From the NCBI GenBank assembly GCA_036375695.1, contig DASVBU010000036.1, positions 10,812-74,811 of the forward strand: DNA of 64,000 nucleotides, read 5' to 3'. This DNA is from ZC4RG35 sp036375695. Its GTDB lineage: Bacteria > Actinomycetota > Acidimicrobiia > Spongiisociales > ZC4RG35. The position numbers were made by a program, and so were the translations under genes. Below, piece after piece: positions 42,257 to 50,849 of this stretch (position 1 is the stretch's first letter; each line of letters starts with the position of its first letter). Below the pieces are notes generated by a model. It was given only the letters and a program-made list of their open reading frames with translations, made no database searches and had not been told where the DNA came from.

Positions 42257-43416
42257 CGGCCAACGTGACGTCGCTGGCAAAGGTGCGCGCCGCCGCCCGG
42301 GAGCGCGCGGAACGGCTCCGCACCAACAACCGCATGTCGACCGTGCTCATGGTCGTGGTCGTGGTGCTGATCGTGATCGGTCTCGGTGCCACCCAGTCGG
42401 CGTCTTCGGCAATCGCCCTCGACCAGGTGGAGGACCGCTTCTACTTCTTCAAGCGGCAGTTGCTGGGGGTCGGCCTGGGCACGATCGCCTTGCTCTTCAC
42501 GAGTCGCTTCGATTACCGGCGCTATCGCAAGCTGGCGGTCCCTCTCTTCCTGCTCACGGTGGTGATGCTGGTGGCCGTCCTCGCCGTGGGCGTCACCGTC
42601 GGCGGTGCCACCCGCTGGGTGGAGGTGGCGGGCATCCGCTTCCAGCCGTCCGAGTTCGCCAAGATCTCGGTCGTCCTCACCCTGGCGTTCGTCCTGGAGC
42701 GGAAGCGGCATCTCCTCGGGAGCTTCGGCCACTTCCTGGTCCCGGTCGTCGTGACGGTGGGTGTGGTGGCGGCGCTGATCGTCATGCAGCCCGACCTGGG
42801 GACGATGATCATCGTCGGGGCCGCGGCGATGGCGGTGATCGCCGTGTCGGACACACCGTTCCGTTACGTCATCCTGCTCGCCCTGGTCGCCGTGGCGGGG
42901 ACCACCTACTTCGCGTTCGACGCCGACTATCGCACCGACAGGATCGCGTGCTTCCTCGACCCGTACGCCGATCAGCAGGGCGACTGCTACCAGATGATCC
43001 AGGGGTATTACGCCCTGGCCAACGGTGGGATCCTCGGGGTCGGTCTGGGGGCCAGCCGGGCGCGCTGGTTCTACCTTCCCAACGCCCACACCGACTTCAT
43101 ATTCGCCATAATCGGCGAGGAGACGGGTCTCATCGGCGGGCTCACGATCATCGCCCTGTTCGTGGTCATCGCCGTCACCGGCTGGATCGTGGCCGTTCGG
43201 GCGCCGGATGCCTTCGGGCGCATGGTCGCCGCCGGGCTCACGGCCTGGATCTCGTTCCAGGCCCTGGTCAACATCGGCGGCGTGCTCGGGGTCCTTCCCA
43301 TCACCGGAATCGCCCTGCCGTTCGTCTCCTACGGGACCACGGCGCTGATCGTCTCGATGGCCTCGCTCGGCATCCTGGTCAACATCGCCCAGGCAGGCGT
43401 CGACGCCCGGAGATGA
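42253..43416 (+). CDS. ftsW: FtsW, septal peptidoglycan glycosyltransferase (SEDS)
   Basis: A 387-residue SEDS protein with about ten membrane helices. It has the RFQPSEFAKISVVL motif, the QPDLGTMIIV segment and the C-terminal PFVSYGTTALI. It polymerises lipid II at the septum with FtsI. The large external loop carries a cysteine pair (C233, C245) in IACFLDPYADQQGDCYQ, where this segment normally lacks cysteine. A basic N-terminal cytoplasmic stretch of about 30 residues precedes the first helix. GTG at 42253 overlaps the murD stop. Confidence 0.93.
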   Translation: MTANVTSLAKVRAAARERAERLRTNNRMSTVLMVVVVVLIVIGLGATQSASSAIALDQVEDRFYFFKRQLLGVGLGTIALLFTSRFDYRRYRKLAVPLFLLTVVMLVAVLAVGVTVGGATRWVEVAGIRFQPSEFAKISVVLTLAFVLERKRHLLGSFGHFLVPVVVTVGVVAALIVMQPDLGTMIIVGAAAMAVIAVSDTPFRYVILLALVAVAGTTYFAFDADYRTDRIACFLDPYADQQGDCYQMIQGYYALANGGILGVGLGASRARWFYLPNAHTDFIFAIIGEETGLIGGLTIIALFVVIAVTGWIVAVRAPDAFGRMVAAGLTAWISFQALVNIGGVLGVLPITGIALPFVSYGTTALIVSMASLGILVNIAQAGVDARR

Positions 43417-44486
43417 CCTTCGTCGTCGCCGCCGCCGGGACCGGGGGCCACGTGTTCCCCGGGCTCGCGGTCGGCGAGGCGCTGGTGGATCGTGGGATCC
43501 CCCGCTCCGACATCCTGTTCGTCGGTGGCAACCGCATGGAGGCGGAGATCTGCCCTGCGGAGGGCTTTCCGTTCCTCGAGGTCGACATCAGGGGGCTGCG
43601 ACGTTCCCTGAGCCCATCCAACCTGAGCCTGCCGCTGGTGGTGCGGAGGGCGAGCAAGACGATCGCCGAGGCGATCGAATCCAGGGAGGCGCGGGCCGTC
43701 CTGGGCATGGGCGGGTACGTCACCATCCCTGCCGGGCTCGCCGCTCGCCGCACCCGCGTGCCCCTGTTCGTGTCCGAGCAGAACGCCAGCGCCGGTCTGG
43801 CCAGCCGGGTCGCCTCCCGATGGGCCGAGCGGACGTTCGGATCGTTCCCCGAGACCGAGGGGCTGCCGCGGGCCGAGTGGGTGGGCAACCCGGTTCGCCG
43901 CGCCTTCTGGGACTTCGACCGGGAAAGGCTGCGGCGCTGTGCCCTGGAACGCTACGGGCTCGAGCCCGGGGTCCCCGTCGTCGGCGTGTTCGGTGGGTCC
44001 CTCGGATCGGCGGTGATCAACGGGGCGGTCGACGACCTGCTGGCATCCTGGGACGGCCCGCCGATCCAGGTCCTCCACATCTCGGGTGAGAGGTTCTCCG
44101 ATGCCGTCTCCGACGTGGAGGACGGCCGGTGTCGCCGCCGAGCCCTCGCCTTCGAGTCGGCCATGGAGGACTTCTACGCCGCGTCCGACCTGGTCGTCGC
44201 CCGCGCCGGCGGGGCGGTGGCGGAGCTGACCGCCACGGCCACGCCGTCGATCCTCATCCCGGGCCGGTTCGGCTCCGGGGGCCACCAACAGGAGAACGCG
44301 AGGTTCCTGGAGCGCTCCGGCGCCGCGGTCGTGGTCGAGGAGGAGCACCTGTCCACACTGCCCGAGGCACTGGCGAAGGTGCTCACCGAAGGGAAGCTCG
44401 CCGAGATGGCCGAGGCCGCCCGTTCGATCGCGCGGCCGCATGCCGCACACGCCATCGCCGATGCGATGCTGGAGGTCGCATCGTGA
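43413..44486 (+). CDS. murG: MurG, lipid II-forming GlcNAc transferase
   Basis: A 357-residue GT-B glycosyltransferase: N-terminal VVAAAGTGGHVFPGLAVGEAL, LGMGGYVTIPAGLAA, SEQNASAG (usually HEQNAxxG; here S replaces H), and the UDP-GlcNAc-binding GRFGSGGHQQENARFL and ARAGGAVAELT. It transfers GlcNAc from UDP-GlcNAc to lipid I on the cytoplasmic face. The ATG overlaps ftsW as ATGA; the stop overlaps murC as GTGA. Confidence 0.94.
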   Translation: MTFVVAAAGTGGHVFPGLAVGEALVDRGIPRSDILFVGGNRMEAEICPAEGFPFLEVDIRGLRRSLSPSNLSLPLVVRRASKTIAEAIESREARAVLGMGGYVTIPAGLAARRTRVPLFVSEQNASAGLASRVASRWAERTFGSFPETEGLPRAEWVGNPVRRAFWDFDRERLRRCALERYGLEPGVPVVGVFGGSLGSAVINGAVDDLLASWDGPPIQVLHISGERFSDAVSDVEDGRCRRRALAFESAMEDFYAASDLVVARAGGAVAELTATATPSILIPGRFGSGGHQQENARFLERSGAAVVVEEEHLSTLPEALAKVLTEGKLAEMAEAARSIARPHAAHAIADAMLEVAS

Positions 44487-45841
44487 GACTCGAGTACGAC
44501 CGGATCCACATAATCGGCGCCGGTGGGGCCGGGATGAGTGCGCTCGCCAAGATCCTCACCGGGCTCGGGCACGAGGTCACCGGGTCGGACATGCGAGGTG
44601 GCGTCGCCCTCAATGCCCTCGCCGACGCCGGCATCCCGGTTGCCACCGGTCACCATCCCGACCTGGCCGCGGCGGCCGACCTGGTGGTCGCCTCGTCGGC
44701 GGTGCCCGACGACGACCCCGAGATCCGCTCCGCCCGCGCCGCAGGCGTCGAGGTGTGGCGCCGACCTCGTCTCCTCAAGGAGTTGACGGCTCTGATCCCG
44801 ACGATCGGGGCGACCGGTACCCACGGCAAGACCACGACGACCGCCATGCTCGTCACCGCCCTCCGTTCCCTCGGACACGACCCGTCGTTCGTGGTCGGCG
44901 GTGAGATGGCCGGAGTCGGGACCAATGCCCACCTCGGCTCCGACCCCCTTCTCGTCCTCGAGGTCGACGAGGCGTTCCGCACCTTCGAATCGGTCAGGCT
45001 GGTGGGTCTGGTGGTGACCAACGTCGAGGTCGACCATCTCGACCATTTCGGCACGGAGGAGGATCTCGCCAAGGCCTTCGCCGCCGTGGCTGCGAACGTC
45101 GACGGACCCGTGGTCTGCTGTCTGGACGACCCTGGCGCCACGGCGGTGGCGACGGCGTCCGGTGGGCGCACCTACGGTGTCTCCGAGGGCGCCGACTGGC
45201 GCATCACCGACGTCATGGGCTCGGCCAAGGGGAGCACGTTCACGTTGCAGGGCCCCCCCGGATCGGTGACCGTGGAGGTTCCCGGTCCGGGCCTCCACCT
45301 GGTTCGCAATGCGGCAGGTGCCCTTTCCCTGCTCGCGGAGATGGGGACCCGGCTCGCCGATCTCGGCCCGTCGCTGACCGCCTACAGGGGAGTTGGGCGT
45401 CGCTTCGAGCTGCGAGGCCGAGTGGGTGGCGTGGCGCTCTACGACGACTACGCCCATCACCCCACCGAGGTCGCCGCCACCGTCGCCGCGGCCCGCGCCC
45501 TCTCGCCGACCCGTCTGGTGGCGGTGTTCCAGCCTCATCTCTACTCGCGCACGCAGCGCTTCCACGAGGAGTTCGGCACAGCGCTCGCCGCCGCCGATGT
45601 CGTCGTGGTCACCGATGTCTACGGGGCGCGTGAGGAACCCGTGCCCGGTGTCACCGGGGCCCTGGTGGCAGATGCGGCGCGCGAACGGGGAGCCGAGGTG
45701 CTCTACGTGGCGCATCGGGCCGATCTCGCCGGGACCCTGGCACCCCTCGCCCGGCCAGGGGACCTCATCCTGACGATGGGTGCCGGGGACGTGACCCTGG
45801 TGCACACCGAGCTGGCGCCCCTGCTGGAGGCGAGGACATGA
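44483..45841 (+). CDS. murC: UDP-MurNAc:L-alanine ligase MurC
   Basis: A 452-residue Mur ligase: Rossmann start IHIIGAGGAGMSALAKIL, P-loop GATGTHGKTTTTAML, NVEVDHLDHF, DDYAHHPTEVAATVAAAR and the C-terminal FQPHLYSRTQRFHEEF with TMGAGDV. The YAHHPTE motif is diagnostic of MurC. It attaches L-alanine to UDP-MurNAc. The ATG of murB overlaps its stop. Confidence 0.95.
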   Translation: MRLEYDRIHIIGAGGAGMSALAKILTGLGHEVTGSDMRGGVALNALADAGIPVATGHHPDLAAAADLVVASSAVPDDDPEIRSARAAGVEVWRRPRLLKELTALIPTIGATGTHGKTTTTAMLVTALRSLGHDPSFVVGGEMAGVGTNAHLGSDPLLVLEVDEAFRTFESVRLVGLVVTNVEVDHLDHFGTEEDLAKAFAAVAANVDGPVVCCLDDPGATAVATASGGRTYGVSEGADWRITDVMGSAKGSTFTLQGPPGSVTVEVPGPGLHLVRNAAGALSLLAEMGTRLADLGPSLTAYRGVGRRFELRGRVGGVALYDDYAHHPTEVAATVAAARALSPTRLVAVFQPHLYSRTQRFHEEFGTALAAADVVVVTDVYGAREEPVPGVTGALVADAARERGAEVLYVAHRADLAGTLAPLARPGDLILTMGAGDVTLVHTELAPLLEART

Positions 45842-46737
45842 GTGCCCTGGCCACCCTCGCCGGCCGGCCGTGGGTGGCCGAGAACGTGCCGCTGGGGCCC
45901 CTCACCACCTACAAGCTGGGTGGCCCCGCCCGATGGCTGGTCACGGTCGATTCCCCCGAGACCCTCGACGAGGTCGTCGCGACCGGGGTCTTCTCGGAGC
46001 TTCCCGTGCTGGTGGTGGGGCGGGGGTCGAACCTCGTGGTGTCCGACCGGGGGTTCGATGGCGTGGTGATCCGTCTCGGCGGCGGCTACGCCCGAATCGA
46101 GCTCTCCGGGGAAGGGGTGGTCGCCGGCGCCGCGGTGCCGTTGCCCCGGCTGGCGCGGGCCACCGCGGAGCAGGGGCTGGCCGGGCTGGAGTTCTTCGTG
46201 GGAGTGCCGGGATCGGTGGGTGGGGCCGTGCGTCAGAACGCGGGATGCTTCGGCGTGGAGACTCGTGACCGGCTGGTCAGGGCACACCTGGTCGATCTGC
46301 GAACGGGCCGGCGGTACACCGGCGGGCCCGACGACCTCGACCTCTCGTACCGGCACTCCAACGTGGCCGCCCACCATCTCGTGGAGCGGGCGGTGTTCCG
46401 GACCGAGCCGGGCGACCCCGAAGAGTCGCTGCGCCTCATAAGGGAGATCACTCGCTGGCGTCGGGACAACCAGCCCGGTGGCACCCTCAACGCGGGGAGC
46501 GTGTTCAAGAACCCCGAGGGCACCTCGGCGGGAAGGGTCATCGACGAGCTCGGCCTCAAGGGTCTTCGGGTAGGCGACGTGGAGGTCTCACACAAGCACG
46601 CCAACTTCTTCGTGGCCGGGCCCGAGGCGAAGGCCGACGACATCGTCGCGCTGGTGCGGCTGGTGCAGGAGAAGGTCCGGGCCGAGACGGGGATGACGCT
46701 CGAGCCCGAGATCCAGTTCGTGGGGTTCGAGTCATGA
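45838..46737 (+). CDS. murB: UDP-N-acetylenolpyruvoylglucosamine reductase MurB
   Basis: A 299-residue FAD enzyme of the short (type II) class. It has FAD-binding VGRGSNLVVSDRGFDGVVI, VPGSVGGAVRQNAG, the catalytic serine in GGTLNAGSVFKNP and the C-terminal EPEIQFVG. It reduces UDP-GlcNAc-enolpyruvate to UDP-MurNAc with NADPH. murB inside the cluster between murC and ftsQ is seen in several Gram-positive and deep lineages. It overlaps ftsQ by 4 bases. Confidence 0.94.
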   Translation: MSALATLAGRPWVAENVPLGPLTTYKLGGPARWLVTVDSPETLDEVVATGVFSELPVLVVGRGSNLVVSDRGFDGVVIRLGGGYARIELSGEGVVAGAAVPLPRLARATAEQGLAGLEFFVGVPGSVGGAVRQNAGCFGVETRDRLVRAHLVDLRTGRRYTGGPDDLDLSYRHSNVAAHHLVERAVFRTEPGDPEESLRLIREITRWRRDNQPGGTLNAGSVFKNPEGTSAGRVIDELGLKGLRVGDVEVSHKHANFFVAGPEAKADDIVALVRLVQEKVRAETGMTLEPEIQFVGFES

Positions 46738-47555
46738 CCATGGATCCCAGGCTGGCGGAGCGGCGCAAGGAGGTCGCCGAGGAGCGCGCCAAGCGGACCG
46801 TCCGGCGTCTGCTCAGGTTCCTGAGCGCGATCGGGCTCGCCGGTCTCGTGGTGTGGTTCCTCCTCTCTCCGTACATGAGCGCCCGCGAGGTGGTGGTGGA
46901 GGGTGCTGCGATGGCAGCGGTGAAGGGGATCCTGAGTGAGCATTCGGTGGTTCCCGGCCGCCCCCTGGTCCTGATCCGCCCTGGCTCCGTCGAACACGCG
47001 CTGGAACAGGACCCCTGGGTGGCCGACGCCGAGGTGGACCTGGTCTGGCCCGATGACGTGGTCGTCAGGATCACCGAGAGGGTCCCGAGGGCGTGGGTCG
47101 AGACGGTCGACGGCTGGACGAGACGTGACGAGGACGCGGTCGCCCTCCCCAGCGAGCCGGAGCCCGACGAGACGCTGGGCAGAGTCCGGCTCGCCGACAT
47201 GGATCCCGAGAGCGAGGAGGACAGGGCGGTCATCACCGGCGCCATCGAGTTCCTCATGACCCTGCCCCAGGAAATGGCCGTGAGCTCACAAGTTCGTTGG
47301 CAGGACGACGAGTTGTGGGCAAATGTCGACGGCTGGGAGGTGCGTCTCGGTCGCGCCGACGAGATGAGGCAAAAGGCGCTGTCCTTGGTCACGTTGCTGG
47401 AGCAAGAAGAACTGGCCGAAGGCTCCCTGATCGTCCTCATAGCCCCCACCCACCCGTCCGTTCTCCCCCCGGATTCACCGGCGGAAGAGGAGGAGAGCGG
47501 AGAGGATGGAGAGAGCGGTGAGGGAACCGAGGACGCCGGGACCGCCGGGCCATGA
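46734..47555 (+). CDS. ftsQ: FtsQ/DivIB, cell division protein with POTRA domain
   Basis: A 273-residue bitopic protein. A basic cytoplasmic N-terminus rich in R/K/E is followed by one membrane helix (about residues 34-52), then a POTRA domain (SAREVVVEGAAMAAVKGIL, HALEQDPWVADAEVDLVWPDDVVVRITERVPRAW in key-residue form WVADAEV and ITERVPRAW). The C-terminal 40 residues are acidic and low complexity (PAEEEESGEDGESGEGTED). FtsQ links early and late divisome proteins. No cysteine is present. It ends 105 bases before the ftsZ start. Confidence 0.88.
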   Translation: MTMDPRLAERRKEVAEERAKRTVRRLLRFLSAIGLAGLVVWFLLSPYMSAREVVVEGAAMAAVKGILSEHSVVPGRPLVLIRPGSVEHALEQDPWVADAEVDLVWPDDVVVRITERVPRAWVETVDGWTRRDEDAVALPSEPEPDETLGRVRLADMDPESEEDRAVITGAIEFLMTLPQEMAVSSQVRWQDDELWANVDGWEVRLGRADEMRQKALSLVTLLEQEELAEGSLIVLIAPTHPSVLPPDSPAEEEESGEDGESGEGTEDAGTAGP

Positions 47556-47569
47556 CAACCGGAACCTTG

Positions 47570-47641
47570 AACCTCTACTTGAGGTTGAAACCGAAGCGGT
47601 TTACATATCCCGAACGCAAGTGTAAACCTCTACTTCAGCTT
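47570..47641 (+). promoter_or_regulatory. Nested palindromes upstream of ftsZ
   Basis: Three inverted repeats and one duplication occur in 72 bases: AACCTC-TACTT-GAGGTT (47570-47586); AAACCG-AAG-CGGTTT (47588-47602); GGTTTACA (47598-47605) with TGTAAACC (47621-47628). A degenerate second copy of the first, AACCTC-TACTT-CAGCTT, lies at 47625-47641, exactly 55 bases downstream. The first overlaps the -35 hexamer of the ftsZ promoter. The 6-5-6 spacing resembles MerR-family operators. Confidence 0.65.
47579..47607 (+). promoter_or_regulatory. ftsZ: Candidate ftsZ promoter
   Basis: TTGAGG (47579-47584), 17 bases, TACATA (47602-47607). It lies in the only sizeable gap of the cluster and would give ftsZ its own transcription, as in other actinobacteria, with a leader of about 45 bases before the GTG. 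Confidence 0.5.
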
Positions 47642-47660
47642 GCAACGTGGAGGAACACTC

Positions 47661-48725
47661 GTGACCAAGAGCACCAGCTCCAGTAGCGGCGGTTATCTCG
47701 CCGTCATCAAGGTCGTGGGCATCGGTGGAGCCGGTGTCAATGCCGTGAACCGCATGGTGGATGCCGGCGTGAGAGGGGTCGAGTTCATCGCCCTCAACAC
47801 CGACGCCCAGGCTCTCCTGATGAGCGACGCCGACGTCAAACTCGACATCGGCCGCGAGGTGACCCGTGGGCTCGGCGCCGGGGCCAACCCCGAGATCGGC
47901 CGGGCCGCCGCCGAGGAGCACCGTGCCGAACTCGAGGACGCCCTCAAGGGCGCAGACATGGTCTTCATCACCGCCGGCGAGGGTGGTGGCACGGGAACCG
48001 GTGGCGCACCCGTGGTGGCCGAGGTGGCCCGGTCGCTGGGCGCCCTCACCGTGGGCGTGGTCACGCGGCCGTTCGGGTTCGAAGGTCGGCGCCGCGCCGC
48101 CCATGCCGAGCAGGGCATCGATGCGCTCAAGGACGCGGTGGACACGCTGATCGTCATCCCCAACGACCGGCTTCTCGAGGTCGGTGACCCATCGGCTCCC
48201 ATCACCGAGACCTTCCGGCTCGCCGACGAGGTCCTCATGAGTGGCGTCACCGGGATCACCGACCTGATCACGACGCCCGGGCTGATCAACGTCGACTTCG
48301 CCGACGTCCGCACGGTGATGGCCGACGCAGGGTCCGCCGTGATGGGCATCGGGCGGGCCACCGGGGAGAACCGGGCCCACCAGGCGGCGGAGCGCGCCAT
48401 CTCCAGCCCGATGCTCGAGTCCTCGATGGATGGCGCCCGCGGCGTCCTGCTGTCGGTCTCGGGCCCATCGACGATGTCCCTCCACGAGGCCACCGAGGCT
48501 GCCCGCGTGGTCTCCGACCATGCCGATGCCGAGGCCGAGATCATCTTCGGCGCCATCGTGGACGACGACCTCCGGGAGGAGATGAAGGTCACGGTGATCG
48601 CGGCCGGATTCGAGGGCCGTCGCCGGCCCCAGCGCGCCTATCGGTCGGACACCGCCACCGCGACCACCGAGCGTCGCAGCACCTTCGACGACGATCTGGA
48701 GATCCCCAGCTTCGTCCAGGGATGA
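47661..48725 (+). CDS. ftsZ: FtsZ, tubulin-like cell division GTPase
   Basis: A 354-residue protein. It has KVVGIGGAGVNAVNRMVDAG, the GTP-binding tubulin signature ITAGEGGGTGTGGAP, PNDRLL, and the T7 catalytic loop region NVDFADVRTVM. A short variable linker precedes the C-terminal peptide DDDLEIPSFVQG, which binds SepF or FtsA-type anchors. It forms the Z-ring. GTG at 47661 follows GTGGAGGA; an upstream in-frame ATG at 47640 lies in the palindrome region. The stop overlaps pgeF. Confidence 0.96.
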   Translation: MTKSTSSSSGGYLAVIKVVGIGGAGVNAVNRMVDAGVRGVEFIALNTDAQALLMSDADVKLDIGREVTRGLGAGANPEIGRAAAEEHRAELEDALKGADMVFITAGEGGGTGTGGAPVVAEVARSLGALTVGVVTRPFGFEGRRRAAHAEQGIDALKDAVDTLIVIPNDRLLEVGDPSAPITETFRLADEVLMSGVTGITDLITTPGLINVDFADVRTVMADAGSAVMGIGRATGENRAHQAAERAISSPMLESSMDGARGVLLSVSGPSTMSLHEATEAARVVSDHADAEAEIIFGAIVDDDLREEMKVTVIAAGFEGRRRPQRAYRSDTATATTERRSTFDDDLEIPSFVQG

Positions 48726-49333
48726 TCGCCCGCGACCGGGTCGGGTTCACTTCCGCCGCCCAGGGTGATCTCCTCCGCGACGAGGAGGCACGCATCCGCG
48801 TCAGCGATGCCCTCGGGATATCGCGCGATTGGGCGGTGGTGCGTCAGGTGCACGGCTCGAACGTCCATCATGCCACCGCACCCGGGGTGCTCGGTGAGGG
48901 AGACGCCCTCTGGACCGACGAGAGGGGTCTCCCGCTCGCGGTGTTCACCGCGGATTGTCTCGGCGTGGCCGTCCTCGCCGACGGCGCAGTGGGGGTGGCC
49001 CATGTCGGCTGGCGGGGTGCCGCGGCCGGCGTCGTCCCGGCCCTCGCCGAGGCGATGAAGGAAGCCGGACACCATCCGGTCGGCGCGGTCGTCGGGCCGG
49101 GCATCGGGCCGTGTTGCTTCGAGGTGGGACCGGAGGTGGCGGAGCGCTTCCCCGGGCACACCTCGACCACCACCTGGGGGACCGTCTCGGTTGATCTCCC
49201 GGGTGTCGTCGTCTCCCAACTGCCCGGGATCGATGTCATGGTGGTGGGCGGCTGCACCCGTCACGACCAGACCTGGTTCAGTCACCGACGCGACCGGACA
49301 CCGATGCGACAGGCGGCCGTGACATGGCTCTGA
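48722..49333 (+). CDS. pgeF: PgeF/YfiH-type laccase-domain protein
   Basis: A 203-residue Cu/Zn-binding protein of the YlmD/YfiH family. It has HGSNVHHATAPG, TADCLGVAVLAD, VGWRGAAAGVVPALAEAM and GPGIGPCCFEVGPEVAERF. Family members act as purine nucleoside phosphorylases or as an editing enzyme for misincorporated serine in murein precursors (PgeF). Next to ftsZ and yggS is its usual position in Gram-positives. The ATG overlaps ftsZ by 4 bases, and its 3' end overlaps yggS by 10. Confidence 0.88.
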   Translation: MIARDRVGFTSAAQGDLLRDEEARIRVSDALGISRDWAVVRQVHGSNVHHATAPGVLGEGDALWTDERGLPLAVFTADCLGVAVLADGAVGVAHVGWRGAAAGVVPALAEAMKEAGHHPVGAVVGPGIGPCCFEVGPEVAERFPGHTSTTTWGTVSVDLPGVVVSQLPGIDVMVVGGCTRHDQTWFSHRRDRTPMRQAAVTWL

Positions 49334-49998
49334 CCGGCTACCAGGACGTCATGGGTCGCGCCAGGGCCGCCATGGAGCGGTCGGGACGCGACCCGGAGGG
49401 TCTCACCGTCGTCGCGGTGTCCAAGGAACAGCCGGTCGAGGCGATCAGGGAGCTGTACGAGGCGGGCCACCGCGATTTCGGGGAGAACCGCGCCCAGGAC
49501 CTGGTGGAGAAGGCGGCCCGGCTCCCGTCGGACATCCGGTGGCACTTCGTCGGGGCCCTGCAGACCAACAAGACCCGAATGGTCAGACCGCTCACCCACC
49601 TGCTCCACTCCATGGACCGGAGCCGTCTCGCCGGGGCCTGGGTCAAGGGCGTCGGCCTCCCACCGCCGGTGCTGGTCCAGGTGAACCTGGCGCAGGAGCC
49701 ACAGAAGGCGGGCGTGGCGGAGACGGATGCCGCCTCACTCGTGGCCGAGTGTCTGGACCTGGGTGTCGAGGTCCGCGGGCTGATGATCGTGCCCCCACTG
49801 GCCGACGACGCCGAGGCGAGCCGCCCGTGGTTCCGCCGTCTCCGTGAGTTGGCCGAGGAGATCGGGCAGGAGCACCCGGAGGTCACGGAGCTGTCCATGG
49901 GGATGACCGACGATTTCGAGGTCGCCATCGAGGAGGGTGCCACGATCATTCGCGTGGGACGGGCTATCTTTGGGCCGCGACAAGTGACCGGAGCCTGA
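49324..49998 (+). CDS. YggS/PLPBP-type pyridoxal-phosphate homeostasis protein
   Basis: A 224-residue single-domain PLP barrel protein. The PLP lysine is in VVAVSKEQP, followed by FGENRAQDLVEKAARL, WHFVGALQTNKTRMV, VLVQVNLAQEPQKAG, LSMGMTDDFEVAIEEGATIIRVGRAIFG. It has no known catalysis and buffers PLP levels. It belongs to the ftsZ-sepF neighbourhood in many Gram-positives. Confidence 0.92.
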   Translation: MALTGYQDVMGRARAAMERSGRDPEGLTVVAVSKEQPVEAIRELYEAGHRDFGENRAQDLVEKAARLPSDIRWHFVGALQTNKTRMVRPLTHLLHSMDRSRLAGAWVKGVGLPPPVLVQVNLAQEPQKAGVAETDAASLVAECLDLGVEVRGLMIVPPLADDAEASRPWFRRLRELAEEIGQEHPEVTELSMGMTDDFEVAIEEGATIIRVGRAIFGPRQVTGA

Positions 49999-50504
49999 TG
50001 TCTTCTCTGTTCTCGAAAGCACTCGTTTACCTGGGTCTCGTCGACGAGGATCAAGTCGACGACGGTCCCAACGACCAGTTCACCGCGGCTCCCGAGCCGC
50101 CCGTGGCACCGGCGCCCCCCGAGCCGCAGGGTCGCCGGGTCGAACCACCGCCCACGGCGCGAACCGCCATCCGCCCCCAGTTCCGCGAACCGGAGACCGT
50201 CGAGGTGCGTCCGGTGGAGGTTCAGTCGGACATCCTGGTCGTCGAGGAATTCGCCGACGCCCGCCTGCTGGCCGACCGGGTGCGGGAGCGGGTCCCGGTC
50301 ATCCTCGACATGCGTCACATCGATCCCGACACGACTCGACGGGTCATCGACTTCGCCTCCGGCCTGATCTACGCCCTGGATGGCTCGATGCGCAAGGTCG
50401 GTGACGGGCTGGTCGCCGTGCTGCCGTCACGGGTGACCCTGAGCAGGGACGAGAAACGGAGACTCGCCGGGCTCGGGGCATACGAACTCGACGACCTCGA
50501 CTGA
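49998..50504 (+). CDS. sepF: SepF, FtsZ membrane anchor
   Basis: A 168-residue protein. An N-terminal amphipathic helix (MSSLFSKALVYLGLVDED) is expected to bind the membrane. A proline-rich acidic linker (PEPPVAPAPPEPQGRR) leads to the C-terminal SepF core (VEEFADARLLADRVRERVPVILDMR, TRRVIDFASGLIYALDGSMRKVGDGLV). It tethers FtsZ through the FtsZ C-terminal peptide. No ftsA is present in the cluster, so SepF is the likely sole anchor. The ATG overlaps the previous stop. Confidence 0.93.
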   Translation: MSSLFSKALVYLGLVDEDQVDDGPNDQFTAAPEPPVAPAPPEPQGRRVEPPPTARTAIRPQFREPETVEVRPVEVQSDILVVEEFADARLLADRVRERVPVILDMRHIDPDTTRRVIDFASGLIYALDGSMRKVGDGLVAVLPSRVTLSRDEKRRLAGLGAYELDDLD

Positions 50505-50509
50505 GGTCC

Positions 50510-50764
50510 GTGTTGCGAGACATCATTCGTCTCGTCCTCGACCTCTACTTCTATGCGATCTTCGTCTGGGTGATCCTGTCGTGGATCCCCGTCACCCCGG
50601 GTCATCCGGTCACCAGGTTCCAATACGCGTTGGGGCGGATCATCGAGCCGCTGCTCCGGCCGATCCGGAGCCTCATCCCCCCGATACGGATGGGGATGGC
50701 GGCCCTGGACCTGTCCCCACTCATCCTCCTGTTCCTGGTGCGCATCCTCCGCAGCTTCGTCTGA
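50510..50764 (+). CDS. YggT-family membrane protein
   Basis: An 84-residue protein with two membrane helices (IIRLVLDLYFYAIFVWVILSW and LSPLILLFLVRILRSF) and the YggT signature FQYALGRIIEPLLRPIRSLIPPI between them. The family lies in the dcw region of Gram-positives and is connected with division or chromosome segregation. GTG at 50510 follows GAGG. Confidence 0.88.
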   Translation: MLRDIIRLVLDLYFYAIFVWVILSWIPVTPGHPVTRFQYALGRIIEPLLRPIRSLIPPIRMGMAALDLSPLILLFLVRILRSFV

Positions 50765-50816
50765 TCTGCCAGGGCCGCCATCCCGCGAAGAGACGCCTCC
50801 AAAAGCCTCCAGCCTT

Positions 50817-50822
50817 TATCCT
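50817..50822 (+). promoter_or_regulatory. Candidate -10 element (TATCCT) of divIVA
   Basis: TATCCT in the 85-base gap before divIVA, with GAGGAAGGTTGGGAG as ribosome-binding region before the ATG. No convincing -35. Confidence 0.35.
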
Positions 50823-50849
50823 CAGCGAACCCACGAGGAAGGTTGGGAG

